A stretch of 64,000 nt of DNA, taken from Streptomyces flavofungini. GTDB lineage: Bacteria > Actinomycetota > Actinomycetes > Streptomycetales > Streptomycetaceae. The stretch lies in assembly GCF_014650815.1 (NCBI RefSeq), contig NZ_BMVR01000002.1, forward strand, positions 248,001-312,000, written 5' to 3'. Each line of letters opens with the position of its first letter. Position 1 is the stretch's first letter. A program made the translations under genes and the position numbers. This document shows positions 18,774-27,921 of this stretch, in pieces. Below the pieces are notes generated by a model. That model worked only from the letters and a program-made list of their open reading frames with translations. It searched no databases and had not been told where the DNA came from.

Positions 18774-20066
18774 TTACTCCCCTTCAACCCGCATGATGCT
18801 GGCGACACCACGCACGGTGTCGAGTCGGCGCAGCGCCTCGACGGTGCCGCTGAGGGCGGCGTCGGGCGCGCGGTGGGTGACGACGACGAGGGAGGCCTCG
18901 CCGTCCTTGCCCGTCTGACGGACCGTATCGATGGATACGCCGTGCTCGGCGAAGACCGTCGCGACCTGGGCGAGCACGCCTGGTTTGTCGGCCACGTCGA
19001 GGCTGATGTGATACCGCGTGACGACCTCGCCCATGGGGCTCACGGGCAGTTGCGTGTACGCGGAGTCGCCGGGTCCGGTGGCCTCGCCGAGCTTGTTGCG
19101 GCAGACCGCGACCAGGTCGCCGAGGACGGCGGACGCGGTGGGCGCGCCGCCCGCGCCGGGGCCGTAGAACATCAGCTGACCGGCGGCCTCGGCCTCCACG
19201 AAGACGGCGTTGTAGGCCTCGCGGACGCTCGCCAGCGGGTGGCTGAGCGGAATCATCGCGGGGTGCACGCGCGCGGTGACGGAGCCGCCGTCGGCGGCCC
19301 GCTCGCAGATGGCGAGGAGCTTGATGGTGCAGCCCATGCGCTTGGCGGAGGCGAAGTCGGCGGCGGTGACCTCGGCCATGCCCTCGCGGTAGACGTCGTC
19401 GAGGCGCACGCGGGTGTGGAAGGCGATGCCGGCCAGGATCGCGGCCTTGGCGGCGGCGTCGAAGCCCTCGACGTCGGCGGTCGGGTCGGCCTCGGCGTAC
19501 CCGAGGGCGGTGGCCTCGTCGAGGGCCTCCTGGTAGCCCGCCCCCGTCGAGTCCATCTTGTCGAGGATGAAGTTCGTGGTGCCGTTCACGATGCCGAGGA
19601 CGCGGTTGACCTTGTCCCCGGCGAGGGACTCGCGCAGCGGCCTGATCAGCGGGATCGCTCCGGCGACGGCGGCCTCGTAGTACAGGTCGCGGCCGTGCTG
19701 CTCGGCGGCGGCGTGCAGGGCGGCGCCGTCCTGGGCGATGAGCGCCTTGTTCGCGGAGACCACGGACGCGCCGTGCTCGAAGGCGGTGGTGATGAGCGCC
19801 CGGGCGGGCTCGATGCCGCCGATGACCTCGACGACCACGTCGATGTCACCGCGTTTCACCAGCGCGGTCGCGTCCGTCGTCACCAGCGCCGGGTCGATGC
19901 CCTCGCGCACCTTGGAGGGGCGGCGGACGGCCACCCCGGCCAGCTCGACCGGGGCGCCGATCCTCGCTGTGAGGTCGTCGGCGTGCGTCGTCATGATGCG
20001 CGCCACCTCTGAGCCGACAACCCCACAGCCCAGCAGCGCCACCTTCAGCGGACGCGTACGCATCAT
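18774..20066 (-). CDS. hom: Homoserine dehydrogenase
   Basis: NAD(P)H-dependent reduction of aspartate semialdehyde to homoserine, the branch point to Thr and Met. The 430-aa product has the N-terminal Rossmann motif LLGCGVVGSEVARIM, the catalytic domain with ILDKMDSTGAGYQEAL, and a C-terminal ACT domain (about 350-430, YHISLDVADKPGVLAQVATV) that normally senses threonine. Two ATGs stand in tandem (20066 and 20063) after GAGGTCGG; either can be the start. It precedes thrC and follows lysA. Confidence 0.96.
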   Translation of the reverse strand: MMRTRPLKVALLGCGVVGSEVARIMTTHADDLTARIGAPVELAGVAVRRPSKVREGIDPALVTTDATALVKRGDIDVVVEVIGGIEPARALITTAFEHGASVVSANKALIAQDGAALHAAAEQHGRDLYYEAAVAGAIPLIRPLRESLAGDKVNRVLGIVNGTTNFILDKMDSTGAGYQEALDEATALGYAEADPTADVEGFDAAAKAAILAGIAFHTRVRLDDVYREGMAEVTAADFASAKRMGCTIKLLAICERAADGGSVTARVHPAMIPLSHPLASVREAYNAVFVEAEAAGQLMFYGPGAGGAPTASAVLGDLVAVCRNKLGEATGPGDSAYTQLPVSPMGEVVTRYHISLDVADKPGVLAQVATVFAEHGVSIDTVRQTGKDGEASLVVVTHRAPDAALSGTVEALRRLDTVRGVASIMRVEGE

Positions 20067-20209
20067 CCGACCTCGTTTCCTTCTCCAACTGCGGTGGGAC
20101 CAGTCTCACCCACCGGTACGGTGTTTCTGACCATAGTCCGGATCGTGAGACACGTATTTCACGAACCGGGAGTACTTCGGGGTGGCGGCGCCTTGTGTCG
20201 CGCGCCGCG

Positions 20210-20250
20210 TGTCACCCCACGTCGAGGGGCGATGTCACCCCACGTCGAGG
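20210..20250. repeat. Tandem duplication of the lysA 3' end
   Basis: An 18-bp unit, TGTCACCCCACGTCGAGG, occurs at 20210-20227 and 20233-20250, 23 bp apart. The second copy encodes the last lysA codons and stop; the first lies just downstream and would encode the same Leu-Asp-Val-Gly-stop ending. It looks like a recent slippage duplication. Confidence 0.7.
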
Positions 20251-21626
20251 CGGAGCAGGTCCTCCTCCGTCTCGCGGCGCACGATGACGCGGCCCGCGCC
20301 TTCGTTCACCGCCACCACCGGCGGCCGCAGCGCGTGGTTGTAGTTGCTGGCCATGGAGCGGCAGTACGCACCCGTCGCGGGCACGGCGATCAGGTCGCCG
20401 GGCGCCAGGTCGGCGGGCAGGAACGCGTCGCGTACGACGATGTCGCCGCTCTCGCAGTGCTTGCCGACGACGCGCACGAGCATCGGCTCGGCGTCGGACG
20501 ACCGCGACACGAGCGCGACGCTGTACTCGGCGTCGTACAGCGCCGTACGGATGTTGTCCGACATGCCGCCGTCGACGGAGACGTACGTCCGCAGCCCGTC
20601 CAGCGGCTTGATGGTGCCGACCTCGTACAGCGTGAACGCCGTCGGGCCGACGATGGCGCGGCCCGGCTCGACGGAGATGCGGGGCGTGCGCAGGTTCGCC
20701 GCCGCGCACTCCCGCGTCACGATGGCGCGCAGCGCCGTCGCGATCTCGTGCGGCTCGCGCGGGTCGTCGTCCGAGGTGTACGCGATGCCGAGGCCGCCGC
20801 CGAGGTCGATCTCGGGCAGCTCGACGCCGTGCTCGTCGCGGATCTCGGCGAGCAGCGACACCACCCGGCGCGCCGCCACCTCGAAGCCCGCCGTGTCGAA
20901 GATCTGCGAACCGATGTGGCTGTGGATGCCGATGAGCTCCAGCCCGTCCAGCTTCAGCGCCCGCCGCACCGCCTCCGCCGCCTGGCCCCCGGCGAGCGCC
21001 AGGCCGAACTTCTGGTCCTCGTGCGCGGTGGCGATGAACTCGTGGGTGTGCGCCTCGACGCCGACCGTCACCCGGATCTGCACCCGCTGGCGCTTGCCGA
21101 GCCGGTCGGCGATGTGCGCGACCCGCACGATCTCCTGGAACGAGTCGAGCACGACGCGGCCGACGCCCGCCGCGACCGCGCGCTCGATCTCCTCCGCGTT
21201 CTTGTTGTTGCCGTGGAACGCGATGCGCTCGGCCGGCATACCGGCGTCGAGCGCCGTCGTCAGTTCCCCGCCCGAGCACACGTCGAGGTTCAGGCCCTCC
21301 TCGTGCAGCCACCGCACGACGGCGCGCGACAGGAACGCCTTCCCGGCGTAGAACACGTCGGCGTCCGGCCCGAACGCGTCGCGCCAGGCCTGGCAGCGGG
21401 CGCGGAAGTCCTGCTCGTCGAGGAAGTACGCGGGCGTGCCGAACTCCTCGGCGAGCCGCGTCACCGCCACGCCGCCGACGGTGACCTTGCCGTCGGCGGT
21501 GCGGGTGACCGTGCGGGACCAGACCTTGGGGTCCAGGGCGTTCAGGTCGGCGGGCGGAGCGGAGTAGTGCCCCTCGGGCAGGACGTCTCCGTGGCGGGGA
21601 CCGGCGGGGTGGGCGGAGCGGCTCAT
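20235..21626 (-). CDS. lysA: Diaminopimelate decarboxylase
   Basis: PLP enzyme for the last step of lysine synthesis. The 463-aa product has an alanine-racemase-like barrel with the PLP lysine in [10 protein letters not shown], then [22 protein letters not shown] and [12 protein letters not shown], and a C-terminal beta domain with CESGDIVV and [15 protein letters not shown]. The ATG at 21626 has only a weak GAAGAG upstream. It follows the ArgS-like gene by 22 bp, a pairing often seen in Streptomyces. Confidence 0.97.
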   Translation of the reverse strand: MSRSAHPAGPRHGDVLPEGHYSAPPADLNALDPKVWSRTVTRTADGKVTVGGVAVTRLAEEFGTPAYFLDEQDFRARCQAWRDAFGPDADVFYAGKAFLSRAVVRWLHEEGLNLDVCSGGELTTALDAGMPAERIAFHGNNKNAEEIERAVAAGVGRVVLDSFQEIVRVAHIADRLGKRQRVQIRVTVGVEAHTHEFIATAHEDQKFGLALAGGQAAEAVRRALKLDGLELIGIHSHIGSQIFDTAGFEVAARRVVSLLAEIRDEHGVELPEIDLGGGLGIAYTSDDDPREPHEIATALRAIVTRECAAANLRTPRISVEPGRAIVGPTAFTLYEVGTIKPLDGLRTYVSVDGGMSDNIRTALYDAEYSVALVSRSSDAEPMLVRVVGKHCESGDIVVRDAFLPADLAPGDLIAVPATGAYCRSMASNYNHALRPPVVAVNEGAGRVIVRRETEEDLLRLDVG

Positions 21627-21648
21627 GACTCTTCTGGCTCTTCTCGTC

Positions 21649-22695
21649 TCACAGGTGTGCGGGCGCGGTGATGCCGAGCAGGGACAGGCCGCCTGCGAGC
21701 ACCGTCCCGGCGGCTTCGGCGAGCGCGAGCCGGGAGCGGTGGGCGGCCGAGGGTTTCTCGTCGCCGAGCGGCAGCACCGTGTGTGCCTGCGCGAGGAAGG
21801 CGTCGGCGGTCCGGACGAGGTGCCGGGTCAGGCGGTCCGGGGCGTGGCGGGTGGCTGCGGTCGCCAGGACGGTGGGGTGGTCGCCCAGGGCTCCCAGCAG
21901 CTCGTACGCGGACGCGTCGGTCTCGCCGGGGGCCGCCGTGAAGCCTAGGTCGGCGGCGTTGCGGGTGAGCGCGCGGGTCCTGGCGTAGGCGTACCGGATC
22001 CGGAACAGGGGGTTCGACTCGCGCTGGGCGAGGTGCTCGGGGCCGGTGCGGGGGTGGTCGTGGGGCGCGGGGTGCAGGAGGGCCCAGCGGGCCGCGTCGG
22101 GGCCCAGGCGGAGGGGGTCGGGGGTGGTGGGCGCCGGGACCGGGCGGAGGGTGGTCAGGGGGGTCGGGGGCCGCCCGTACGCGTCCACCCTCACCCCGAG
22201 CACCCGCACCCACTCCGCGTCCGGCTCCGCCTCGCTCGTCACCCGCACCAGCACGCCCTGCGAGCGCAGGATCCGCCGCGTCGCGTCGGCCACGACCACG
22301 GCGCGCAGGTCGTGCGGGGTGTGCAGCTGGGCGAGGGCCCCGGTGTCCGGGCTGACGTGCCCGTAGCGCTCCCCCCGCGCCCGCACTTCCGCTACGAGGC
22401 CGGGGCCGCCCTGGCCGTCCAGGGTGATGCTGACGAAGCCGGGGCCGGTGACGTCGGCGTGGGCGATGCCCGGCTCTTCGGTGAGGCGGGCCGAGAGGAC
22501 CTCGGCCACGCGGCGGGGGGGTGCGCCCGCCGCACCGGCGATCCGGAGCGCCAGGTTCGTCGCGTAGTCCCCCGTGCCGCCCGGGCCCGGGCGCTCCACG
22601 TGGGCACGCTCCGGGACCTCGGCGCTGAGCTCCCCGGCGTCCACGGCGCGGCGCATGGCGCGCAGGACGGTACGGGAGAGCTGTGCCGGGGTCAC
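21649..22695 (-). CDS. nrtL: ArgS-related anticodon-binding (DALR) protein without synthetase core
   Basis: The 348-aa product resembles the two ends of arginyl-tRNA synthetase: an N-terminal Add1-like region ([22 protein letters not shown]) and a C-terminal DALR anticodon-binding domain ([18 protein letters not shown]). The catalytic Rossmann domain with HIGH and KMSKS is missing, so it cannot charge tRNA. I recall such actinobacterial proteins being named NrtL, with unknown role. GTG 22695 lacks a clear ribosome site. lysA follows at 22 bp and is probably in the same transcript. Confidence 0.8.
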   Translation of the reverse strand: MTPAQLSRTVLRAMRRAVDAGELSAEVPERAHVERPGPGGTGDYATNLALRIAGAAGAPPRRVAEVLSARLTEEPGIAHADVTGPGFVSITLDGQGGPGLVAEVRARGERYGHVSPDTGALAQLHTPHDLRAVVVADATRRILRSQGVLVRVTSEAEPDAEWVRVLGVRVDAYGRPPTPLTTLRPVPAPTTPDPLRLGPDAARWALLHPAPHDHPRTGPEHLAQRESNPLFRIRYAYARTRALTRNAADLGFTAAPGETDASAYELLGALGDHPTVLATAATRHAPDRLTRHLVRTADAFLAQAHTVLPLGDEKPSAAHRSRLALAEAAGTVLAGGLSLLGITAPAHL

Positions 22696-23053
22696 GGGAC
22701 AAGGGTATGGGAGGTGGGGGGTGGGGTGCGCTGGGGTTTCTGGCGGGGGGGGCTTCTCGCTGACGGGGCGCTTCTCGCTGACGGAGGGCTTCTCGCTGGC
22801 GGGGGCGCCTTGGGCAGCGGCGTGGCGTCTGCCGTCCCGCCCGGTGGGGAGCTGGGCCGCCCAGAGGGTCCGGGGGCCGGAAGGTCTCGGAAGGCCTCCG
22901 AGTGCCTCCGAGGCCTAGGGCGTTTCTGACGGCTCTTGAAACCGTCAGATGGCTGTCACGGGTGTGGGCGCCGGGGCGAGCAGCACCTCGCGGGGCAGCT
23001 CCCGTTGCGCCGACGATCTCCCTGGCGGCCGACCAAGAGCCATCAGAAACGCC
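22696..23053. other. Gap upstream of nrtL
   Basis: 358 bp without a gene. From left to right it holds the nrtL promoter region, three 18-bp direct repeats (22752-22805) and the MITE-like element (22916-23056). Confidence 0.6.
22752..22805. repeat. Three tandem 18-bp repeats
   Basis: Units begin GCTTCTCGCTGACGG and end in GGC, AGG (written GGCGG AGG) and GGG; the third unit has GGCGG where the others have GACGG. They lie about 60-110 bp before the nrtL start. No coding role is seen. Confidence 0.7.
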
Positions 23054-23056
23054 CTA
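22916..23056. mobile_element. MITE-like element, 141 bp with 23-bp terminal inverted repeats
   Basis: The ends read TAGGGCGTTTCTGACGGCTCTTG (22916-22938, shown here as the left arm) and its complement with one mismatch at 23034-23056. The 95-bp core has no ORF. This is the build of a miniature inverted-repeat element mobilised by an IS transposase elsewhere in the genome. The outer TA could be a target duplication. The right end supplies the TAG stop of the neighbouring receiver gene. Confidence 0.75.
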
Positions 23057-23482
23057 AGGGCAGCCCGGCACCGCGGACGGGTCCGGAGCCCAGCCCCGGG
23101 GACCCTGGCCCCGGTCGACCAGCTGCCGCACGATCCCGAGGAGCTCGGCCGGCTCGAACGGCTTCGCCAGGAACGCGTCGACCCCGACCTCGATCCCCGC
23201 CTCGACCTCGTACTGAGTACACGCACTCACCACGACAAGCGGAAGCCCCTGCGTACGCGGATCAGCCCGCAGCCGCGCCGCAGTGCGCAGCCCGTCAAGC
23301 CGCGGCATCACCACGTCGAGCGTCACCACATCGGGCCGCACCTGATGGACGACATCCAGACACTCGGCACCATCGGCCGCGGTCACGACCTCGAAGCCCT
23401 CCAGCTCGAGATTGACCCTGATCAGTTGCCGGATGACCTTGTTGTCGTCCACAACAAGCACACGGCCGGGCACGCCTGGCAC
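23054..23482 (-). CDS. Single-domain response regulator (receiver only)
   Basis: A 142-aa CheY-like receiver with no output domain. The acidic pair is at residues 12-13 (LVVDDN), the phospho-acceptor is Asp56 (VVTLDVVMP), and AFLAKPFEP holds the conserved Lys. No kinase is adjacent. GTG 23482 is the best start, just before the conserved sequence, but the ribosome site is poor. The stop codon and 3' end lie exactly at the MITE end, so the original C terminus may have been changed. Confidence 0.88.
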   Translation of the reverse strand: MPGVPGRVLVVDDNKVIRQLIRVNLELEGFEVVTAADGAECLDVVHQVRPDVVTLDVVMPRLDGLRTAARLRADPRTQGLPLVVVSACTQYEVEAGIEVGVDAFLAKPFEPAELLGIVRQLVDRGQGPRGWAPDPSAVPGCP

Positions 23483-23836
23483 AACTTGAGAGTAGGTCGA
23501 CAGCCGCCATCGCGTCCGGGTTTTGCCTACTTCTGCCACTTGCGGGCGAGCCGCAACGCCCCGCCGAGGTCTGGACCAGGACCGACGCACGGACCCCGCA
23601 CGTGAACCGCGACACCGTGTTGCCGAACACACGGACGCCCGCTGGCGCCGCCCCTCCCCACCCACGCACCACACAGGAATCCGCCAAGAGCCGATGCGGA
23701 AGCCCATGACGCCCCTTCAGCACGCCGACCGCAAGCGGAGGTTGGCGCCCCCGCGTCCCCCTCCCCCGCCGGACCGGGCGGTACGCTCCGCAACGCCCCA
23801 CGCGCAAGGCGAGGCCGTGCACAAGGAGAGGCCGTC
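23483..23836. other. Divergent promoter region, receiver / exonuclease
   Basis: 354 bp between divergent genes. No gene or clear repeat is seen; a C-rich stretch (about 23750-23780) precedes the exonuclease ribosome site. Both promoters should lie here. Confidence 0.4.
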
Positions 23837-24430
23837 ATGTCAACCTTCGTTGTATTCGACCTGGAGTTCACGACATGGCCGGAAGCGCTTGAGCAGGACT
23901 GGTCGGCCCCGGGCCAGTACCGCGAACTCGTCCAGATCGGCGCCCTGCGCCTGCGCCACGACTTCTCCGTGGTCGAGGAGTACGAGGCCCTGGTCCACCC
24001 GGTCATGAACCCGCGCCTGTCCCCGTACTTCACCGAACTGACCGGCATCGACCAGGATTCGGTGGACCGCGAGGGCCTCCCGCCGGCGGAAGCCCTCGGC
24101 TCCTTCCTCTCCTTCTGCCAAGGCCAGTCCGTGCTCTCCTACGGAAACGACATGGTCGTCCTCGGCGAGAACGTGGCCTGGGCCCGAGCCCGCGGCGAAG
24201 AAATCAAAGCCTCCTTCCTCACCCCCGGCTTCCTGAACATCCGCCCCTGGCTCAACAGCGTGGCTCCGGAAACAGCGACATCCAACGTCGGCCGCCTGTG
24301 GCGGGTGTTCAACCTTCCCAGGCCGACCACAGGCGGCGAACACTCCGCCCTCTTCGACTGCCACTCCTTCGCGGCGACCCTGAAACACCTGCACACCACC
24401 GGCGCGACCTTGCCCAGCGCCTTCCTCTGA
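23837..24430 (+). CDS. 3'-5' exonuclease, DEDD (RNase T / KapD-like) family
   Basis: The 197-aa product has Exo I FDLEFT with Asp8 and Glu10, a middle Exo II with SYGNDMVVL, and Exo III GGEHSALFDCHSF with the His and Asp of DEDDh enzymes. It is expected to remove 3' nucleotides from RNA or single-stranded DNA; the true substrate is not known. AAGGAG lies 8 bases before the ATG. It stands alone between a receiver gene and a small secreted protein, near an integrase remnant, so it may belong to the accessory patch. Confidence 0.85.
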   Translation: MSTFVVFDLEFTTWPEALEQDWSAPGQYRELVQIGALRLRHDFSVVEEYEALVHPVMNPRLSPYFTELTGIDQDSVDREGLPPAEALGSFLSFCQGQSVLSYGNDMVVLGENVAWARARGEEIKASFLTPGFLNIRPWLNSVAPETATSNVGRLWRVFNLPRPTTGGEHSALFDCHSFAATLKHLHTTGATLPSAFL

Positions 24431-24558
24431 CAGCCAAGAAGCCCGCGCGGACGCGGGGCGCCCAATGCCCGCCGTCTTGCCCCGCGTTGCCCCTTTCGAT
24501 CTTGATTGCTAGCGTTCTGGTCGCGCATACCGCATATGGGTTCCAGGAGGGGATTTTT

Positions 24559-24918
24559 GTGATGTCGAGAAAGACAACTCTCTTTATTGTTGGTGCAGTA
24601 GCCAGTGCCGCGCTCGCCGTGTCGGCCCCGGCCGCAAGCGCGGCCTCCAGCTCGGCCCCGGACGCCGCCCCTGTCTCGGCCAAGAGCGCCCCCGCTTACA
24701 AGCACATCAAGATCCTCAAGGACGGCATCAACATTCGCGCGAAGGCCACGACGAAGTCGGCCTCGCTCGGTCTTGCCTACAAGAGCCACAAGGTGGCGTT
24801 CCTTGCCAGCGTGCGCGGCGAGACCGTCAATGGCGAATTCAACTGGGTGAAGGTCAAGGACAACACGACAGGCGTTACCGGATACATCAACGCCGCCTAC
24901 GTTGAGCTCATCCCCTAA
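24559..24918 (+). CDS. Small secreted SH3-like protein
   Basis: The 119-aa product has a signal peptide (about residues 1-30, ending ASA) and a C-terminal bacterial SH3-like domain (ILKDGINIRAKATTKSASLG ... GYINAAYVEL). Such proteins usually bind peptidoglycan outside the cell. AGGAGG lies 8 bases before GTG 24559, which is followed at once by ATG, so GTG is preferred. Base use is A/T-richer than its neighbours (TCTCTTTATTGTTGG), which suggests acquisition. Confidence 0.8.
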   Translation: MMSRKTTLFIVGAVASAALAVSAPAASAASSSAPDAAPVSAKSAPAYKHIKILKDGINIRAKATTKSASLGLAYKSHKVAFLASVRGETVNGEFNWVKVKDNTTGVTGYINAAYVELIP

Positions 24919-24956
24919 TTGTCCGGCAGTTATCCGGCGTCCGGCGATTGTCCGGC
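24918..24956. repeat. Iteron-like TCCGGC repeats before the integrase remnant
   Basis: ATTGTCCGGC occurs twice, 29 bp apart, with two further TCCGGC copies between them, so cores are spaced 11, 7 and 11 bp. It starts at the stop codon of the SH3 gene. Close direct repeats near an integrase could be arm-type or Xis sites left from a mobile element. Confidence 0.4.
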
Positions 24957-25005
24957 GCGATGACGGCCTCAGCGGCGTGAGAGACGCTCGCCGGGCCGGC
25001 ACACG

Positions 25006-25035
25006 GGCCCGTGACCCATGAGGTCACGGGCCTTT
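25006..25035 (+). terminator. Terminator hairpin after the SH3 gene
   Basis: Perfect 11-bp stem GGCCCGTGACC / GGTCACGGGCC with loop CATGA, then TTT. It lies directly before the surviving integrase frame, which supports the view that the integrase has no working start of its own. Confidence 0.75.
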
Positions 25036-25765
25036 GCCGGTCACCGCGTCGCCGTTCTCGTACGCGGACCGTGCGGATCCCCGCGTTCTCGTGAACAGGA
25101 CCCAGGCTGCTCAACTTCTCGCTTCGGTCTCGTACGTCGGAACACGGGATCGCAAGAAGGGGCACCGCCTGGTGGGCTTCTACGCGGTCATGTACTTCGC
25201 AGGGCTCCGTCCCAGTGAGGCTGTGGGGCTCGGGAAGGCTGACTGCTTCCTCCCGGAGAAGGGGTGGGGCGTTCTGACGCTTCACGACACGCACCCCGTG
25301 TCGGGCAAGCAGTGGACAGACAGCGGAGAGCGCCACGACAAGCGCGGCCTGAAGTCGAGGGAAGCCAAGGAAGACCGGCCGGTCCTGATCCCTCCGCCGC
25401 TCGCGGCCGGGCTCCGCGCCCACCTGAAGGAGTTCGGCACAGCCAAGGATGGGCGGCTCCTCACGAACGAGCGGGGCGGCCTGGTGGGCACCTCCAGCTA
25501 CTGGCGCGTCTGGCAGGAGGCCCGGCCTTACGCCTTCCCACCGCCGAAGATGCACGTCCTGGCGAAGAAGCCGTACGACGGCCGTGCCACGTGCATCACG
25601 GACTGGCTCCGCTCCGGCCTCCCGGTCGCCGAGGTGGCTCGCCGTGCGGGCACGTCCCCAGAGGTCATCGGCCGCCACTACGCCGGGCTCATCGACAACA
25701 GCGAGGAGGAGGAAAACAAGAAGATCGAGAGGACGATGGGGTGGGCATCGCCGGACGCGGAATGA
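25034..25765 (+). pseudogene. Tyrosine-recombinase integrase, 5'-truncated remnant
   Basis: Only the catalytic part of an actinomycete element integrase is left, about 240 codons. It begins near DPRVLVNRTQAAQLL. The first catalytic Arg is in GLRPSEAVGL, the second in YDGRAT (relatives have YDLRH), and the nucleophile is Tyr in GRHYAGLID. The normal GHS box reads GTS. The N-terminal SAM-like and arm domains are missing and the frame opens only at a TTG inside a terminator. It points at the tRNA-Arg gene, the expected integration site. Confidence 0.8.
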
Positions 25766-25815
25766 GCCGTGCGTGGCTCACGCACTCCTCACGCACAACC
25801 AGTGGGAGACAACGA

Positions 25816-25854
25816 GAAACGGTCGGAGTCAGTGAGACTGACTCCGACCGTTTC
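25816..25854. terminator. Perfect 17-bp hairpin between integrase and tRNA-Arg
   Basis: GAAACGGTCGGAGTCAG and its exact complement flank the loop TGAGA. It can end transcription in both directions, from the integrase and from the tRNA gene. Confidence 0.75.
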
Positions 25855-25906
25855 ATCAAGGCATCCGCGCTGGTCAGGACATGACTTCAGGTCTCTGACT
25901 GGCGAG

Positions 25907-25978
25907 TGCCCCCGGCAGGATTCGAACCTGCGCACACGGCTCCGGAGGCCGTTGCTCTATCCCCTGAGCTACGGGGGC
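25907..25978 (-). tRNA. tRNA-Arg (anticodon CCG)
   Basis: Seven-base acceptor stem GCCCCCG / CGGGGGC with discriminator A, D stem GCTC/GAGC, anticodon stem ACGGC/GCCGT around the loop CTCCGGA (anticodon CCG, reads CGG), and T arm CAGG-TTCGAAT-CCTG. CCA is not encoded. Its 3' end faces the integrase remnant, the usual layout for a tRNA used as attB by actinomycete integrative elements. No second copy of the 3' end was found in the window. Confidence 0.95.
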
Positions 25979-26161
25979 GTGTCGGCCGCTGTTCGGCGGC
26001 GACGGGTAGAACCCTACCAGCTTCGTGGGGGTCGGCATGAACGGGTATTTGTGCAGCGTCCGGGGGGCCTGACGGGGTGCCGTCCGGGGGCCTGGCGCGG
26101 TTCCCGGGGAGGGCTGCCCGGGGGCCCGGCGGGGCCCCCGGACGGGGCGGGGAGGGGGGTG

Positions 26162-26980
26162 TCAGGGCTTGCGGGCCACGCCTGCGTAGGCGTCGGCTGC
26201 GATCGACGTGTCCGTGGTGGGGTCCGGGCGCCAGTGGGTGACCTGGGTCACTCCGGGGTCGGTGAGGGTGAGGCCGGTGAAGAAGCCGGTGATCTCCTCG
26301 ACGCTGCGGACGTAGTAGGGGATCGCGCCGCTCTTGTTGTACGCGTCCGACGCCGCGATCATGCCCTCGCTCGTGGCCGTGGAGTCGCTTATCACCAGGT
26401 AGCTGCCCGACGGGAGGCCCGCCATGAGGCGGTTCACCAGGTCGCGCGCCTCGTCGTACGAGGAGACGTGGCCGAGGGTGTTCAGGATCATCAGCGCCAC
26501 CGGCTCGGACAGGTCCAGCGTCTCCCCCGCCGCCGCCAGGATCGCCTCCGGCTCGTACATGTTCGCGTCGATGTACGACGTCACGCCCTCCGGCGTGCTC
26601 GTCAGGAGCGCCCGGGCGTGCGCGAGCACCAGCGGGTCGTTGTCCACGTACACGATGCGGGAGTCGGGCGCGACGCGCTGCGCCACGTCGTGCGTGTTGT
26701 CCGCCGTCGGCAGGCCCGTGCCGACGTCCAGGAACTGGCGGATCCCCTGCTCCCCCGCCAGGTGGCGGACCGCGCGGCCGAGGAAGTGGCGGCTGGTGAG
26801 GGCCACGTCCACCAGGCCCGGGAAGATCTGCTTGATCTGGTCGCCCAGCTCGCGGTCCTTCTCGTAGTTGTCCTTGCCGCCCACGAAGTAGTTCCAGAAG
26901 CGCGCCGAGTGCGGCTTACTCGTGTCGATCCGCGCGCGTATCTCGGCGGACGAGTCGAGCCTGGGGTCGGAGCCTGACAC
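26162..26980 (-). CDS. SAM-dependent methyltransferase, DUF574 (Methyltransf_19) family
   Basis: The 272-aa product matches the large actinobacterial DUF574 family: PHSARFWNYFVGGKDNYEKD, QFLDVGTGLPTADNTHDVAQ (SAM loop), VYVDNDPLVLAHARALL and the C-terminal THWRPD. Members are many in Streptomyces but substrates are mostly unknown. The start is GTG 26980 with AGGAGGT 4-5 bases upstream. It is divergent from a second methyltransferase gene. Confidence 0.9.
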   Translation of the reverse strand: MSGSDPRLDSSAEIRARIDTSKPHSARFWNYFVGGKDNYEKDRELGDQIKQIFPGLVDVALTSRHFLGRAVRHLAGEQGIRQFLDVGTGLPTADNTHDVAQRVAPDSRIVYVDNDPLVLAHARALLTSTPEGVTSYIDANMYEPEAILAAAGETLDLSEPVALMILNTLGHVSSYDEARDLVNRLMAGLPSGSYLVISDSTATSEGMIAASDAYNKSGAIPYYVRSVEEITGFFTGLTLTDPGVTQVTHWRPDPTTDTSIAADAYAGVARKP

Positions 26981-27117
26981 GGGGACCTCCTGTGGTGCTT
27001 GGGCCGTTCGATCAGGGGCAACCTAGCAAGTGGCCGTTGGCGCGCGGAGTCGTACTCACGCGACTCCGAGTACGCGGACCCATGTGTGCGGCCACCTCGC
27101 GGCGCGACTCTGGCGGC

Positions 27118-27921
27118 ATGACGAAACCTCTGCGCAACCTCAAGTGGGCAGTCCTGCGCGGGCTGTTGGGTACGGTCGGGCGGTCCTCGCGAGGGATCCG
27201 GATCGGCTGTCGGCACGGGTTCGACAGCGGGACCATGCTGGATTACGTGTACGTGAACCGAGCCCACGGCGTCCTCGGGATCGGGCGTCTCGTCGACCGC
27301 GTGTATCTGAACGCCGTCGGCTGGCGCGCCATCCGCGCCCGGCGTGAACTCCTCCAGGACGTGCTGCGCGGGCAGATAGGCGCCCGGCCCGACCGTGAGG
27401 TCCTCGTCCTCGACGTCGCCGCCGGGCCCGGGCGCTACCTCCAGGACGTGGCCGCCGCGCACGGGCCCGGGCGGGTGCGCGTGGTGTGCCGGGACCTCGC
27501 CGTGGCGGGGCTGCGGCAGGGCGAGCGGCTCGCCCGGGAGCGCGGGATCGGCAACATCTCGTACGAGACCGGGGACGCGCTCGATCCCAAGGAGCCGGAC
27601 GCGGGCGCTCCGGACGTCATCGTGGTGTCGGGGCTCTATGAGCTGTTGCTCGACGACGACGTCATCCGCGCCTCGATCGAGCGGCTGCGAGGGCTGCTCG
27701 CGCCCGGCGGCACCCTCGTCTTCACCACCCAGACCCACCACCCGCAGCTCGACTTCATCGCCAACGTCCTGCCCAACAGGGACGGGCAGTTGTGGGTGAT
27801 GAAGTGCCGGGACGTCGCAGAGACGGAGGGGTGGGCCCGTGCCGCCGGGTTCGGGGCGGTCAGCAGTCGGCGGGAGGGGGTCGGGCTGTTCACGGTGACG
27901 GTTTGCGGGACGCGTGGGTGA
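27118..27921 (+). CDS. Class I SAM methyltransferase (Methyltransf_20-like)
   Basis: The 267-aa product has the region GFDSGTMLDYVYVN ... LGRLVDRVYLNAVGW typical of the Methyltransf_20 group, followed by a Rossmann SAM domain with VLVLDVAAGPGRYLQDV and LAPGGTLVFTTQTHHPQ. The substrate is unknown. The frame is open upstream, and ATG 27081 is an alternative; ATG 27118 starts the conserved part, but no strong ribosome site is seen at either. It runs divergently from the DUF574 gene. Confidence 0.82.
   Translation: MTKPLRNLKWAVLRGLLGTVGRSSRGIRIGCRHGFDSGTMLDYVYVNRAHGVLGIGRLVDRVYLNAVGWRAIRARRELLQDVLRGQIGARPDREVLVLDVAAGPGRYLQDVAAAHGPGRVRVVCRDLAVAGLRQGERLARERGIGNISYETGDALDPKEPDAGAPDVIVVSGLYELLLDDDVIRASIERLRGLLAPGGTLVFTTQTHHPQLDFIANVLPNRDGQLWVMKCRDVAETEGWARAAGFGAVSSRREGVGLFTVTVCGTRG

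Noticed and set aside
22033..22929. Plus-strand frame containing the 18-bp repeats as a Leu/Ala/Gly repeat protein
   Set aside because: It is mostly antisense to nrtL and has no start signal; the repeats lie in a gap.
25907..25978. Direct duplicate of the tRNA-Arg 3' end as attL/attR
   Set aside because: I looked for the GGATTCGAACCTG-type segment elsewhere in the window and saw only the tRNA itself.
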